64,000 nucleotides of DNA from an uncultured Nocardioides sp. (GCF_947488025.1 NZ_CANKYS010000005.1:1-64000); one strand, 5' to 3'; positions 1-8,980 are shown, numbered from the stretch's first letter. The notes: a model not told the origin generated them from the letters alone. Numbers and translations are program-made.

Positions 1-126
1 TACCTCTTCGACGTACTCCCTGACATGACTCCATCCTTCCCAAGGAACGGAGTCTCCGGACTCGCCGGGGCGGTTCACCAAGATTGGCTGGACCGAAGAT
101 GGAGCGCTTGGAGTGATCCAGCTTGA
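1..126 (+). CDS. C-terminal end of an unknown protein, cut by the left edge
   Basis: An open frame runs from the first base to a TGA at 124-126 (41 codons), so it would be the tail of a gene that begins outside the window. I do not recognise it. Its stop overlaps the GTG of the next frame (113), which is compatible with coupled translation. The second frame is also open upstream to about position 29 and reads plausibly there, so 1-427 could instead be one gene with a frameshift near position 70. The evidence is weak either way. Confidence 0.3.
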   Translation, partial: YLFDVLPDMTPSFPRNGVSGLAGAVHQDWLDRRWSAWSDPA

Positions 127-427
127 GGTCGTCTCTCCCGGGCACGACGTAGAGCCCCAGATCGTCCTGAACCACAGTGGCTGGGCAGCATACGGGGGAC
201 GCCTTCCGACCGGTGTCAGCAAGGCCCGGGTCACGAACTACAGCAAGGACGGCGGCGGGCACGCTGTGATTGTCGAACGCTTCGACGGACTCTCTGTCGC
301 CATCGACGCCGCAGCCACCTGGGGCAACAACGCTGCGCCCGGCTCGCCACCCACAACCGACCTTCCAGGGGTCAAGAAGCTGGTCCAACTCGCAGCAGAC
401 CCCGCACTGACCCTCCCGAAACTGTGA
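113..427 (+). CDS. Hypothetical protein, 104 aa
   Basis: GTG start with a GGAG-containing ribosome site 8 nt upstream, ending in TGA at 425-427. The product has no evident membrane segment or cysteine. Its C-terminus (TDLPGVKKLVQLAADPALTL) resembles the tail seen in many actinobacterial secreted or sigma-factor-associated proteins, in which a short helix ends in LATDPxLTL. That resemblance is from memory and does not give a function. It may be the C-terminal part of a larger, frameshifted gene reaching in from the left edge. The gene faces the T4SS operon tail-to-tail. Confidence 0.45.
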   Translation: MIQLEVVSPGHDVEPQIVLNHSGWAAYGGRLPTGVSKARVTNYSKDGGGHAVIVERFDGLSVAIDAAATWGNNAAPGSPPTTDLPGVKKLVQLAADPALTLPKL

Positions 428-776
428 CCTGACCTGACACCCGAGCCTCCACTGACCCAGGACCGGTCAACGGGTGATGCCCGGCTCGCCGTGGTGCGGC
501 TCGGCCGCGACCTGGTCGCCACCAGCTCAGTCAGCGTCGTGAAGAGCGACCTGTGCCGCAAGCCGAACCGCCACTGGTGAAGCCGCGGGACGGCGCGCTC
601 GTCGCTGCTCAAGGGTCCCGGATGACCCGTCCGGTGAGGTTCTCGGTGACGGCTCCCCATCCGGCACGTGACACGCGATCCCATCGCGGCTTCTCTGAAC
701 CTGAGTGTCCGCACAGGCTCAAGGACGTTGCGTATGCTCAGGTTCGTCGCAGAACCGTCAAAATTCGCGCGAACTT
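428..776. other. Intergenic region with an inverted repeat
   Basis: No convincing gene lies in these 349 bases between two convergent genes. The clearest structure is a 9-bp perfect inverted repeat, GAACCTGAG at 697-705 and CTCAGGTTC at 737-745, with a 31-nt spacer. A separate short palindrome, TTCGCGCGAA, lies at 764-773 next to the T4SS ATPase stop codon. The long-arm repeat could be a transcript-end structure or a recombination site. No copy of the tRNA-Asn 3' end is visible here, so I do not call an element boundary. Confidence 0.4.
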
Positions 777-2315
777 CTAAAGAGCGGCCTCGATGGCCTC
801 GTTGGTGTAGTAGAGCTTCTTCTCCAGCGGGTGGAGCACCGTCTGGACCTTGTAGGTCGCGTCTCCGATGCACCACAGCGCGCGACCCTTGTCCTGCATC
901 GCCCATCCGGAGACGAGGTCCTGGGCGATCGGGCCGAGCCCGAGCATGGAGTCGAGCTCGCGGGCGACACGGGGCTTCTGGGCGCCGAGGATCTTGATGT
1001 CGGCCAGCTCGAGGAGGTCCTTGGCGATCATCGCGGCCTGGGAGTCAGCGTCGCCGACCGAGAGCAGGTCGGAGGGCTTGTGGAGGTTGCAGAACTGGAT
1101 GTCGCCGCCCTTGCCGGCCATGCCGCGGGAGAGCCGCAGGTCGGCGTCGAAGCTCGCCACCGCGGCGGTTCCCAGACGCATCTGCTTCCAGACCTCGTCG
1201 CGGACGACGATGCGCAGGTCGCCGGGCTCGGCGATCTCTCGCAGCCCGCGGCCCCAGGAGTTCATGCACAGCAGGGCGATGCCCACCGCCTCGTCGCCCA
1301 GGCCGTCGAGCCGGGAGAGGCTGAACGACTGGATCGGGGCGCGCCAGTCGACCTCGATGTTCGTGAAGTCGTCGAAGAGGCCGGCCAGGGTGCCGGTGAC
1401 CAGCTCGCCGAGCGCGTTGCGCAGCAGCCGGGTCTCGTCGACGAACTGGCGGGTGTTCGCGTACTCGCAGGCGCGGACGAGCTCCTCGGTGGGGTTGCGC
1501 AGCAGGTCCCATAGCCGCGGGATGGTGGTCTCCTGGAGCACTGTGTGTCCGGCGGCGTAGCCGGTGAGGATCGCCAGGGCGTTGCGGACGACGTCGCTCT
1601 CGTCGGGGCCGAACGGCACCCGCCGCTCGTCGTCAATCTTCATGGACCCGACCAGGCCGCGGACCAGGACAAGCCAGCGCTTGAAGATGATCGTGGTGCG
1701 CCGCTGGGCCTCCTCGGCCGAGAGCTTCTCCCAGCCGTCGCCGAGCGGGCCCATGGACAGCGGGTTGACCCGGGCCCAGAAGCCGGGGGCGATGACGAAG
1801 GGGTCGACACCGAGCGCGCGGCACAGGGACTCGTACTCGTCCTTGACGTCGCCCGTGACCAGGGTGCGGTAGCCGAAGGGCATCATCCGGGTGCAGAACG
1901 CCTTGGTAGTGCCGGACTTGCCGCTTCCCGGTTTGGCGAACTGGAAGATGTTCGGGTTGGTCGCCGGCACGTGGTCGCACAGCACCCAGCCGAACGGGTC
2001 GCAGTAGAACGAGCCGCCGGAGAGCTGGTCGACGCCCATCTGCGCCCCGGTCGGGGGCAGCGCGGGCGCGGAGACGAACGGCCAGAACACCGGCGCCTGG
2101 TCGCTGGTCATCCGCCAGGCCTGTGCCGGGGCTTTCGCGGCCACCCAGCCGCGGCCACGACGGGCGGCGCCGCGGCGGGCGGAGTATTTGAAGATCCGGG
2201 GCTCCTTGGCCTCCGGCTCGAGGGCGGGGATCGTGGGCAGGTCGTGACCGAAGTCCGACAGCAGGGCGGCCATGTCGCGGCCGCCACGGCGGTTGCGCCG
2301 CGTGGTGGTGGTCAT
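777..2315 (-). CDS. VirB4-type conjugation ATPase, C-terminal half (ATP-binding protein)
   Basis: 512-aa cytoplasmic ATPase expected to power T4SS assembly and DNA transfer. Walker A is visible as KPGSGKSGTT at about residues 128-137 and a Walker B-like strand as RIVVRDEVW near 370. The C-terminal third has the VirB4/TraC look (GMAGKGGDIQFCNLHKPSDLL). Its ATG overlaps the TGA of the upstream SCO6880-like gene by one base (TGATG), so the two are translationally coupled. Full-length VirB4 proteins are about 800 aa; here the N-terminal domain is on the neighbouring gene, a split known in actinobacterial conjugative elements. It is the last gene of a leftward operon starting near 8.96 kb. The frame can be extended upstream to 3407, but that part is the antisense-like shadow of the neighbour. 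Confidence 0.85.
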   Translation of the reverse strand: MTTTTRRNRRGGRDMAALLSDFGHDLPTIPALEPEAKEPRIFKYSARRGAARRGRGWVAAKAPAQAWRMTSDQAPVFWPFVSAPALPPTGAQMGVDQLSGGSFYCDPFGWVLCDHVPATNPNIFQFAKPGSGKSGTTKAFCTRMMPFGYRTLVTGDVKDEYESLCRALGVDPFVIAPGFWARVNPLSMGPLGDGWEKLSAEEAQRRTTIIFKRWLVLVRGLVGSMKIDDERRVPFGPDESDVVRNALAILTGYAAGHTVLQETTIPRLWDLLRNPTEELVRACEYANTRQFVDETRLLRNALGELVTGTLAGLFDDFTNIEVDWRAPIQSFSLSRLDGLGDEAVGIALLCMNSWGRGLREIAEPGDLRIVVRDEVWKQMRLGTAAVASFDADLRLSRGMAGKGGDIQFCNLHKPSDLLSVGDADSQAAMIAKDLLELADIKILGAQKPRVARELDSMLGLGPIAQDLVSGWAMQDKGRALWCIGDATYKVQTVLHPLEKKLYYTNEAIEAAL

Positions 2316-3820
2316 CAGGCGTCTCCGCTCCGGGTCAGGCTCGCGCCGAGCGGGATGGTCGAGGCGGCGAACCCGGTGTCCTGGGCGAGGTCGAGGCGCA
2401 GCGGCGCGAACCCAGCGCGGCGGACCGAAGCGTCCAGTCGTCGGCCGAACTCGGTGATCCGCAGCGTCTTGGGGACGGTGACCGTGCACACCGCGTAGGG
2501 GCGGCTGAGCGAGTTGCCGCGGGCCAGCTTGGCGTCGAGACCGCGGGCCTTGTGGGCTTCGTCGCGCTGCTTGGCGCGTGTCTTGCGGCCGAGCTTCTCG
2601 TTCATGCCCTCGGCCAGGTCGGCGGCCCACTCGGCGTTGCCGGACTGCCGGTCGGCCTTGGACTGGGACACGATCGGGTAGGCGACCACGAACGAGCGCC
2701 GCTCCCCCGACTCGCTGGGGGTGAGGATCGGCGCGAGTGCGCCCATCGCCACGCCGCGGGTGGGCAGCTTGATGGTCGCGCTGACCGAGTTCCAGGCGTC
2801 GTGGCTGTAGTGCCGCACCGTCGCGTCGGCGCCCGAGGGGCCAGCCAGCGCCCAGGGGACGTCGGCGTTCACGCCCGGGTCCTTCTCGCGCATGGCCAGG
2901 GCCTCGACGATGCCGGCCCGGTCGCCGGGAGCGAACCCGGTCCGGCAGGCCAGGGCGAGCTCCGGTGAGGTGAGCCAGCGGACCGAGGTCATCCCGAGCG
3001 GGCCGCGCAGCTGGGCCTCGATCTCGGCCATGAGCAGGTAGAGCTCGCGGCAGCGTCCCTCGAAGCCGCCGCCGGACTCCTTGGCCGACCGGGCGATCCG
3101 GGTCTCGGGGACGACGATGGTCACGAACGTCTCGGTGCGCACCGACGCCTGGGTGAGGCCGTGGGCCAGGTCGCTGTTGACGACCTCGGACAGTTCGGGG
3201 GCGTTGGCCCTGCGGTGCTTGCTGACCCACAGGTCGCGTTCGGCGCCGTCCTCGGGGACGGTGCGGACCATGAAGAGAATCTCGTCGACCTTCTCGGTGC
3301 GGCCGGCGACGTCGAGGAGGCCGGCCAGCGCCTCGCCGTAGCGGTTGCGCTCCTCGGTGTCCTTCATGCCGATGCCCGGATGCACGATCGCGGCGGTGAC
3401 TGCCCACGTCTTGGTCGCGTGATCCTGGATGACCGCGACGCGCTGCAGCTGCGAGCCATGCGGCGGGCCGTCGTGGATCTGGATCCCCTGCAGCACGCCG
3501 GGCAGGTCGGGGGTGTCGAGGTCCTCGGCCCGGCCCTGGGTGGCCTTGGCCTTAAACGAGGTCCAGCCGAGCAGCCCGCCGACGGCGTACGCCGTCGAGG
3601 CGAACACCCAGCCGGTGGCCGAGCGGCCCCGGACCGGCACCACGGTGATGGCCAGCAGGAAGAGCCAGACCAGGGCGAACAGGAACGCGGAGAACCAGGC
3701 TCCGCGGCTGATCGCCCAGAACGCCGGCAGGCTGGCCACCGCCAGGAACATCAGTTGGCCTCCGGAGAGGCCGAAGAACCAGCCGATGCGGTCGCGCTGG
3801 TAGTCGGCGTAGACGGTCAT
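2315..3820 (-). CDS. SCO6880-family conjugation protein (PrgI/VirB4 N-terminal half)
   Basis: 501 aa. Two hydrophobic helices lie near the N-terminus (about residues 22-42 and 45-65), followed by a large soluble region, the layout of the SCO6880 family found next to a VirB4-type ATPase in Streptomyces and relatives. The family is thought to join a PrgI/VirB3-like membrane anchor to the VirB4 N-terminal domain. That role is from family knowledge; the sequence shows the anchor, the length and the gene order. It sits between the SCO6881-like gene and the ATPase half, with its stop overlapping the ATPase start. The ATG at 3820 begins the hydrophobic region at the usual distance. Confidence 0.85.
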   Translation of the reverse strand: MTVYADYQRDRIGWFFGLSGGQLMFLAVASLPAFWAISRGAWFSAFLFALVWLFLLAITVVPVRGRSATGWVFASTAYAVGGLLGWTSFKAKATQGRAEDLDTPDLPGVLQGIQIHDGPPHGSQLQRVAVIQDHATKTWAVTAAIVHPGIGMKDTEERNRYGEALAGLLDVAGRTEKVDEILFMVRTVPEDGAERDLWVSKHRRANAPELSEVVNSDLAHGLTQASVRTETFVTIVVPETRIARSAKESGGGFEGRCRELYLLMAEIEAQLRGPLGMTSVRWLTSPELALACRTGFAPGDRAGIVEALAMREKDPGVNADVPWALAGPSGADATVRHYSHDAWNSVSATIKLPTRGVAMGALAPILTPSESGERRSFVVAYPIVSQSKADRQSGNAEWAADLAEGMNEKLGRKTRAKQRDEAHKARGLDAKLARGNSLSRPYAVCTVTVPKTLRITEFGRRLDASVRRAGFAPLRLDLAQDTGFAASTIPLGASLTRSGDA

Positions 3821-3893
3821 CGTCGGCTTCCTTCCGGGTCAATGAGGTCGTTGGGTGTCGTCAGGGGCTCGAGGCGGAGTGGGCGGCGCATCG

Positions 3894-5894
3894 CTACACC
3901 GCCACCGGGGGAATCCCGCCGGCAGCCGCGCCGGCACCACCTGCCCCGCCGGCCGCTCCCCCACCGCCGGCGGCCGGGGTCTTGGGGGCAGCTCCGGCTC
4001 CCCCAGCACCGCCCTGGCCACCGCCCGAGCCGCCACCAGGTGCACCGCCGGTGGGCAGTGTCGGAGGTGTCGGCGGAGCCGGTGGGGTCGGCGGGGTCGG
4101 CAGCGGCTGGTCGTCGTCGCCGCTGTTCTGCGAGCCGGGGTGCGTGCCGCCGCTCTGCCCGCCCGACTGGCCTCCGGACTGACGTCCACCCATGCCGCTG
4201 AAGTCGGGTCCGAAGGTGCTCTGCCCGACACCGGTCTGGTTCGTCTCGTCCGACATCAGCGAGGTGGCCTTGGCGCCGGCGGAGTTGATCCAGCCCATGC
4301 CGGTCGACAGCGCCTGCCCGACCGGGCCGAAGCTGCCGAGGAAGCCCTGAGTCGACTTGTTGAACCGGTCGCCGGTCGAGGCCTCGGCGCTCTGCTCACC
4401 CGAGGAGCGGCCATTGGCGTCCGTGGTCGACGCGGCCGACGAGCCACCGCTGGCACCGCCGCCGCCGAGCAGGCCCTGGAGGCCGCCCTGGATGGCCATG
4501 CCCTGCCGGAACGATGCCCCGCTGGGGGTGCCGGGGTCGACGAAGGCCAGGAGCTTGAACAGCGCCAGGGGTGCCACGACGCTGATCAGGATCGTCATCA
4601 CCGACGGCAGGGCGGTGCCGAAGGCCTTGGCGGTGCCGTCGGCCAGGTGGGCGGCGACTCCGTTGGCGAACTGCACGCCAATCCCCAGCACCATCACCAT
4701 CAGCACCGGGGTGAACGCCGCGGCGTGGAACCACCGCAGCGACTTCCAGAACCAGGAGCGGGTGAAGTCCGAGACCAGGCCCGCAGCTGAGAGCGGACCG
4801 GTGGCGGTCAGCACCAGCAGCGACGCGGCGCGGGCCAGGTAGACCAGGACGTGACCGATCGCGGCCAGCCACAAGAAGATCCCGAGGAAGGCCAGCGCAG
4901 TGGCCACGCCGGCGTCCGTGATGTCGTCGACGCCGAGTCCGCCCAGCGGATCCCAGTCGGGCCAGGTCTGCACCTTGAGCAGCGACTTCATCAGCGCCTT
5001 GGTGATCGCGCCGCAGGCCGCGACGATCATCACGCAGTAGCCGAACCAGCACGCACACACCACGACGAACTGGCCGGCGCCGATGAACGCCCGCGCAAGG
5101 CCCTTCCCGTCGCGCTTGAAGGCCGCGGCACCGAGCTGGACCGTCGCCAAGATGACCACCAGGGCGAGCGCGAGCCAGAGGGCGAAGGCGTAGACGTCCT
5201 TGCCGGGTCCGTCGGCGCGCAGGTCGGGTGTCAGGAACAGCTCGCTGAACGTGAGCACGATGCGCAGCACGAACAGGCCAGAGTTCCAGACCGCGAGCAT
5301 CGCAGCGGTCCAGGCGTCGGCCGCGGCCTTGGCGATGACGTCCCCGATCGCCTCGAACGGGTTGGGGATGTCCCCAAGGCCGGGGATGCCGCCACCGAAC
5401 AGGTCCCCCACGTTCGGGAGGCCCGGGATCCCGGGCAGGCCCGGGATCCCGGGGAGGCCGACCCCGGGGAGTCCGCCGTCGCAGATCGCGTCGAGGATGC
5501 CGCAGCCGTCCGGGAGCAGCCCGGTGGCGCCGTCGAGGACGTCCCCGGCGCCGTTGAGCAGGTTGCCGGCGTTGTCCTTGACCTCACCGGCGGCGTCTGT
5601 GCCGCAGTCGATCGGGTCCTTGGCGCAGTCGGCGGCGTCGCCGCCGAGGTCGCACAGCGCGTCGGGGCCGGGGCAACCCATCTTGACGTTGCGGGCTGGC
5701 ATCTGGCCGGCGGCCGCGACCGGCGAGACCGCCGCCGAGGTGGCCATGCCTCCTGCCTTGCTGGCGGCCGGCCCTGCGGCCGCCGCGGCGGGCGGCTGCA
5801 GCGCGGTGGCGGCACCAAGGAGCGTGGTGAGGACGAGGACCGCCAGCGTGGCGATCCCCAGCCGGGTCAACCGGGCGGCGACGGCGGCGGTCAC
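3894..5894 (-). CDS. SCO6881-family polytopic membrane protein (VirB6-like)
   Basis: 666 aa. An N-terminal signal-like helix is followed by an Ala-rich and Cys-containing linker, then an imperfect tandem repeat of GLPGIP units (about residues 145-165), then six or more membrane helices between about residues 190 and 480. The C-terminal tail of about 180 residues is Gly/Ser/Pro-rich with a proline run. This is the SCO6881 architecture, considered the VirB6-like channel component of actinobacterial T4SS. The GTG start overlaps the upstream TGA (GTGA), giving tight coupling. The low-complexity tail probably explains the long open frames on the opposite strand. Confidence 0.8.
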   Translation of the reverse strand: MTAAVAARLTRLGIATLAVLVLTTLLGAATALQPPAAAAAGPAASKAGGMATSAAVSPVAAAGQMPARNVKMGCPGPDALCDLGGDAADCAKDPIDCGTDAAGEVKDNAGNLLNGAGDVLDGATGLLPDGCGILDAICDGGLPGVGLPGIPGLPGIPGLPNVGDLFGGGIPGLGDIPNPFEAIGDVIAKAAADAWTAAMLAVWNSGLFVLRIVLTFSELFLTPDLRADGPGKDVYAFALWLALALVVILATVQLGAAAFKRDGKGLARAFIGAGQFVVVCACWFGYCVMIVAACGAITKALMKSLLKVQTWPDWDPLGGLGVDDITDAGVATALAFLGIFLWLAAIGHVLVYLARAASLLVLTATGPLSAAGLVSDFTRSWFWKSLRWFHAAAFTPVLMVMVLGIGVQFANGVAAHLADGTAKAFGTALPSVMTILISVVAPLALFKLLAFVDPGTPSGASFRQGMAIQGGLQGLLGGGGASGGSSAASTTDANGRSSGEQSAEASTGDRFNKSTQGFLGSFGPVGQALSTGMGWINSAGAKATSLMSDETNQTGVGQSTFGPDFSGMGGRQSGGQSGGQSGGTHPGSQNSGDDDQPLPTPPTPPAPPTPPTLPTGGAPGGGSGGGQGGAGGAGAAPKTPAAGGGGAAGGAGGAGAAAGGIPPVAV

Positions 5895-6691
5895 TGGGGT
5901 GCTCCGTTGATCGGGATCCAGCCGGCCTGCTTGTACTCAGGGGTGCCCGGCGCGACCGCCTTGGGTTGGCCCTCGGAGACCAGGTGGTTGATGTCCTCGT
6001 CACTGCCCTGGACCAGGCGCCAGTCCCCGACGCCGTCGACCTCGGTCCACCGCATCAGCTGGGTTCCGGCGTAGAGGCCGTCGCTGACCTTGCCGCCGGC
6101 GGTAGTGAGGGTGACGTAGCTGAGCAGGTTCACCGCGTAGTAGCCGGTGTCGAGCTGCTCAAGGGTGTAGGCGATCGGCGTCACGGCGTAGGACGCCGGC
6201 GGCGGGACGTCGCCTTCCTTCGGTACGCCGGCCTGCTGGCGGCGCAGCGCGACGGCATCGTGTGCGCGCTGCTCGAAGACCGCCTTGTCGTCGGGGTCGG
6301 CGTACAGGCCGGCCACACTGACTGCCTGGTCGTAGTCGAATCCGAGCTGTGCCTTGGCGACCTCGACTTGCAGCGCGACGGCGCCCAAGTCGGTCTGCGG
6401 GAACCGGGTCGGATGGCCGTCGACCAACTCTGCGCCGGTCGGGATCACGACGCCGTCCGCGGGAGCGGTCTCCGGGGCGACCTGCTCGACCGAGATGTTC
6501 TGCGCGCCCTGGCTCGAGGAGTCTCCGGAGGTCACGTCGATGCCGCCGTTGTCGTCGCTGCGGCTGCGCGCTCCGAGCCACACGGCGGTGGCCACCAGGA
6601 CGGCGATCACCACCAGCACGCCCACACGCAGCAGGGTGGTGCGGGGCTCTCCCATCGGGCCGTGGATCCGGTTGCTCATCTCGTTGCGCAT
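5891..6691 (-). CDS. Single-pass membrane protein of the transfer operon
   Basis: 266 aa. Residues 1-18 are cytoplasmic, about 19-41 form one membrane helix (VLVVIAVLVATAVWLGA), and the rest is predicted outside. The soluble part has a compact alpha/beta look (SYVTLTTAGGKVSDGLY...), which, with position beside the VirB6-like gene, fits a VirB8/TcpC-type assembly factor. That assignment is inference; I see no diagnostic motif. The start is one base after the upstream gene's TGA, and its own stop overlaps the next GTG. It is a member of the leftward T4SS operon. Confidence 0.65.
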   Translation of the reverse strand: MRNEMSNRIHGPMGEPRTTLLRVGVLVVIAVLVATAVWLGARSRSDDNGGIDVTSGDSSSQGAQNISVEQVAPETAPADGVVIPTGAELVDGHPTRFPQTDLGAVALQVEVAKAQLGFDYDQAVSVAGLYADPDDKAVFEQRAHDAVALRRQQAGVPKEGDVPPPASYAVTPIAYTLEQLDTGYYAVNLLSYVTLTTAGGKVSDGLYAGTQLMRWTEVDGVGDWRLVQGSDEDINHLVSEGQPKAVAPGTPEYKQAGWIPINGAPQ

Positions 6692-6692
6692 G

Positions 6693-7568
6693 TCAGCGCT
6701 CCCCTTCCGTGTCGCCGGGGTCGATGGGTTCGGTGGTGTCGTCGGCGGACCAGGTGAGCCAGCCCGCCTCGTGGGCGAGCTGGGTGCCGGGCCAGGTCGC
6801 GGGTGCGGGTGCCGGCGGGGTGCCGGGGGCGACCATCCAGCGGCCGCCGACCCACTGCATGCGCTCGCAGTGCGCGAAGGCGATCTGGCCCTCCGACTTG
6901 TAGGTCGCGCTGACCTTCATCAGCACGCAGACCGTCGTCCAGTCGGGGCCGTCGGTTCCCTTGACCAGCGCGGCGGCCGGCTCGAGGGAGACCGAGGCGC
7001 TGGGGTCCTTGACCTCGCCCATGCCGGTGCTGGAGAGGAAGGCCCGGACGCTGGCGGTGATCCACCAGTCCTCGGCGCGGACCCCGCCGGGCAGCGCCCA
7101 GGCGTTGTAGACCTCCTCGGCGGTGCTCAGGCTCATCGACTGCAGCACCGCGAGGTCGATCTGGGCGAGCTGGCCGATCGCGCCCTCCGGGGTGGGCGGG
7201 AACCCGGTCATCACGAACGCGGGTCCGCTGACGCCGGTCCCGGTCGGGATCTTGATCTCCGGCGCCTTGGCACTGGTGGTCTCGCCCGGGAAGGCGGCGC
7301 TCTCGGGCACGGTCAGCATCGGCTCGGCCGCGATGTCGTCGCGGTGCGCGGCACCGCGGGCCACCGTCGAGCGCTCGGTCTCCCCGGTGGCCACGCCGGT
7401 GTTCGCCCTGGCCTCGTCACCGATGCCGGCGATCGCCAGGTAGACCGCGTACGCGAGGCCGCCGAGCAGTAGCACAGCCACGGCGACGGCGGCGGCCAGG
7501 ATGCCGAGCAGCCGGCGCCGGCTCCACTCGCTGGTGCCTTCTGCCTTCTTCGTGGCTGCGCGCCGCAT
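6693..7568 (-). CDS. Single-pass membrane protein of the transfer operon, VirB8/TcpC-like candidate
   Basis: 291 aa from the ATG that overlaps the upstream stop (TGATG). One strong membrane helix lies at about residues 21-48, after a basic N-terminus (RRAATKK, SRRR), so the remaining 240 residues should be extracytoplasmic. The extracellular region ends with two Trp-rich strands (WVGGRWMVAPGTP, GWLTWSADD). Topology and place in the operon suit a T4SS periplasmic-side scaffold such as a TcpC/VirB8-like protein. No sequence motif proves it. The frame is open 64 codons further upstream, but those codons overlap the neighbouring small gene. Confidence 0.65.
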   Translation of the reverse strand: MRRAATKKAEGTSEWSRRRLLGILAAAVAVAVLLLGGLAYAVYLAIAGIGDEARANTGVATGETERSTVARGAAHRDDIAAEPMLTVPESAAFPGETTSAKAPEIKIPTGTGVSGPAFVMTGFPPTPEGAIGQLAQIDLAVLQSMSLSTAEEVYNAWALPGGVRAEDWWITASVRAFLSSTGMGEVKDPSASVSLEPAAALVKGTDGPDWTTVCVLMKVSATYKSEGQIAFAHCERMQWVGGRWMVAPGTPPAPAPATWPGTQLAHEAGWLTWSADDTTEPIDPGDTEGER

Positions 7569-7861
7569 CAGATGCAGCCCTTGCCGAGGATCCCGTTGAG
7601 CATCCCGGGGAGCACCAGGTAGGCGATCGCGCAGGCGAACACGACCACCACCGAGATCACGCCGACCTTGGAGGCGTGCGGCAGGGAGAACACTCGGCCG
7701 GCGATGATCGCGCCGATCGCGATGATGATGCCGAGACCGAACAGGACGATGACGCCCCACAGCACGTAGCTGGTGATCTCGTTGGTGGGGCCGACAGCAC
7801 CCGGGGGCGCCTTCGGGCAGACAGCCATCACGGTGGTTGCGGTTGCGGTCATGACCTCCAT
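7568..7861 (-). CDS. Small two-helix membrane protein, candidate T4SS pilin or VirB2/VirB3-like subunit
   Basis: 97 aa with two hydrophobic segments (about residues 31-52 and 66-88) joined by a short basic loop (GRVFSLPHASK), and a Cys near each end. Size and topology match VirB2-like pilins or small VirB3-like inner-membrane subunits. This is a structural analogy only. The ATG at 7861 has GGAAG 7 nt upstream, a better site than the internal ATG at 7852. A nearly identical leader, CCAGAAAGGAA, precedes the Flp pilin gene at 21.7 kb. Confidence 0.65.
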   Translation of the reverse strand: MEVMTATATTVMAVCPKAPPGAVGPTNEITSYVLWGVIVLFGLGIIIAIGAIIAGRVFSLPHASKVGVISVVVVFACAIAYLVLPGMLNGILGKGCI

Positions 7862-7899
7862 GGGTGGACTTCCTTTCTGGGTTGCTGACCCCGGGCGGG

Positions 7900-8748
7900 T
7901 CAGGCGCTTTCGCTGGTGTCGGTGGGCAGATGTGCGGGCTCGAGCAGCTGACGTGCTGCCGAGATCAGGGGGGCCGGGACGGGTCGGGAGTCCAGGCCGT
8001 TGACCGCGAGCTCGCGGTCCTCGGGGATCTCCACGCACAGGTCCGCGGCCAGGGCGCGGCGGACGGCGGGGCCGCCGGCGTGCTCGAGACCGCGCGGCCA
8101 CTTCTTGCGGCGGGGCCCGCGGACGGCGAGGACGATCTGCTCGGGCTGCCAGTAGCCGGCCAGCAGGTCCATGGCGACTCCGGCGCGACGCATCCCGGGG
8201 ACGGTGGCGGTGGTGACCAGGACGATCTGGTCGGCGGCGCGGACGGCTTCGGCCATCCAGCAGTCGGTGGCCAGCAGCTGGCCGGCCTCCCAGCCGATGT
8301 CGAGAATGGTCAGCTGGGTCTCGTTCTGTGCCTCGGTGGGCAGCGGGACCTCTTCGACGCCGGCGAGGACCTCGCTGGCGCGCTCGAGCAGGACGTGGTC
8401 GCGCTTGCCCTGACGCCACTCCGTCGGGTGCAGGCCGAGCTCGGCGGTGCTCGCCGCGGCGAGTCCGGAGGCGGTGACCGAGCAGCACTCGATGACTCGG
8501 ACCGGGGCGGCTGCCGCGAGGCCGGTGGCCAGGGCGACGGTGCTCGCGCCGACCGAGCCTGCGGATCCGATCACGGCGATGGTGTGCTCGCCGTCGGCCG
8601 GTGACCAGTTGTCCTCGGCGGCGGTGCCGCGGCCGCGGAGGCCCTTGCCGGCGCCGGGAGCGGTGCGGAACTCGCCGGCGTTCAGTGCGTGCCAGGCGCG
8701 CTTGAGCTCGTCGACGCCGAGCGGGCGGCTCGGGCTCTGGGTGCTCAC
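7900..8748 (-). CDS. ParA/MinD-like ATPase-fold protein of the transfer operon
   Basis: 282 aa. After a variable 55-residue lead the protein has the deviant nucleotide-binding loop GSAGSVGAST (about residues 60-69) where ParA/MinD have KGGVGKT, then ILDIGWEAG in the Walker A' position and IVLVTTATVPGMRRA. The fold looks like the SIMIBI class, but the signature lysine before the glycines is missing, so ATP hydrolysis is doubtful. Such proteins often position secretion or pilus machines at the cell pole; that role is inferred. The start overlaps the preceding gene's stop (ATGA). Confidence 0.75.
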   Translation of the reverse strand: MSTQSPSRPLGVDELKRAWHALNAGEFRTAPGAGKGLRGRGTAAEDNWSPADGEHTIAVIGSAGSVGASTVALATGLAAAAPVRVIECCSVTASGLAAASTAELGLHPTEWRQGKRDHVLLERASEVLAGVEEVPLPTEAQNETQLTILDIGWEAGQLLATDCWMAEAVRAADQIVLVTTATVPGMRRAGVAMDLLAGYWQPEQIVLAVRGPRRKKWPRGLEHAGGPAVRRALAADLCVEIPEDRELAVNGLDSRPVPAPLISAARQLLEPAHLPTDTSESA

Positions 8749-8963
8749 TGGGCCTCCCCGAGGGTGCCGCGGCGGAACTCGAGCGCGGCGCGGACCTCGG
8801 CCGGGGTCAGGGTCGCCAGCTGCGCCTTCGCGGCCTGGACTTTGTGCAGCTGGGCGACGCAGCCGGTCAGCTGCTCGATCGCCTCGATCTCGCGGCCGGC
8901 GATAGCGAACAGCGCGGCGATCTGCTCCGGCGTCCGGGTCTCGCCGTCGTGGGTGTTTGTCAT
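8745..8963 (-). CDS. Small cytoplasmic protein, first gene of the T4SS operon
   Basis: 72 aa, starting at the ATG at 8963 preceded by GGAGG 12 nt upstream. The longer frame to 9035 would run through the promoter-like element just upstream and is rejected. It is helical and charged, with a coiled-coil-like stretch (AIAGREIEAIEQLTGCVAQL). I do not recognise a family. It is the first gene after the element-type promoter at 8981-9016, and its stop overlaps the ParA-like start, so it probably belongs to the transfer machinery or its control. Confidence 0.6.
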   Translation of the reverse strand: MTNTHDGETRTPEQIAALFAIAGREIEAIEQLTGCVAQLHKVQAAKAQLATLTPAEVRAALEFRRGTLGEAQ

Positions 8964-8980
8964 GGGCTTCACCACCTCCA

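Noticed and set aside
640..670. GGCTCCCC near 654 as a left att core
   Set aside because: Only about 8 bases match the tRNA-Asn 3' end, which is not enough to call an att site.
777..3407. Single 876-codon ATPase gene
   Set aside because: The first 364 codons overlap the SCO6880-like gene in another phase. The ATG at 2315 with TGATG coupling is the natural start.
5400..5465. Tandem DNA repeat in the SCO6881-like gene
   Set aside because: It is a short in-frame repeat of GLPGIP codons in a linker, not a separate element.
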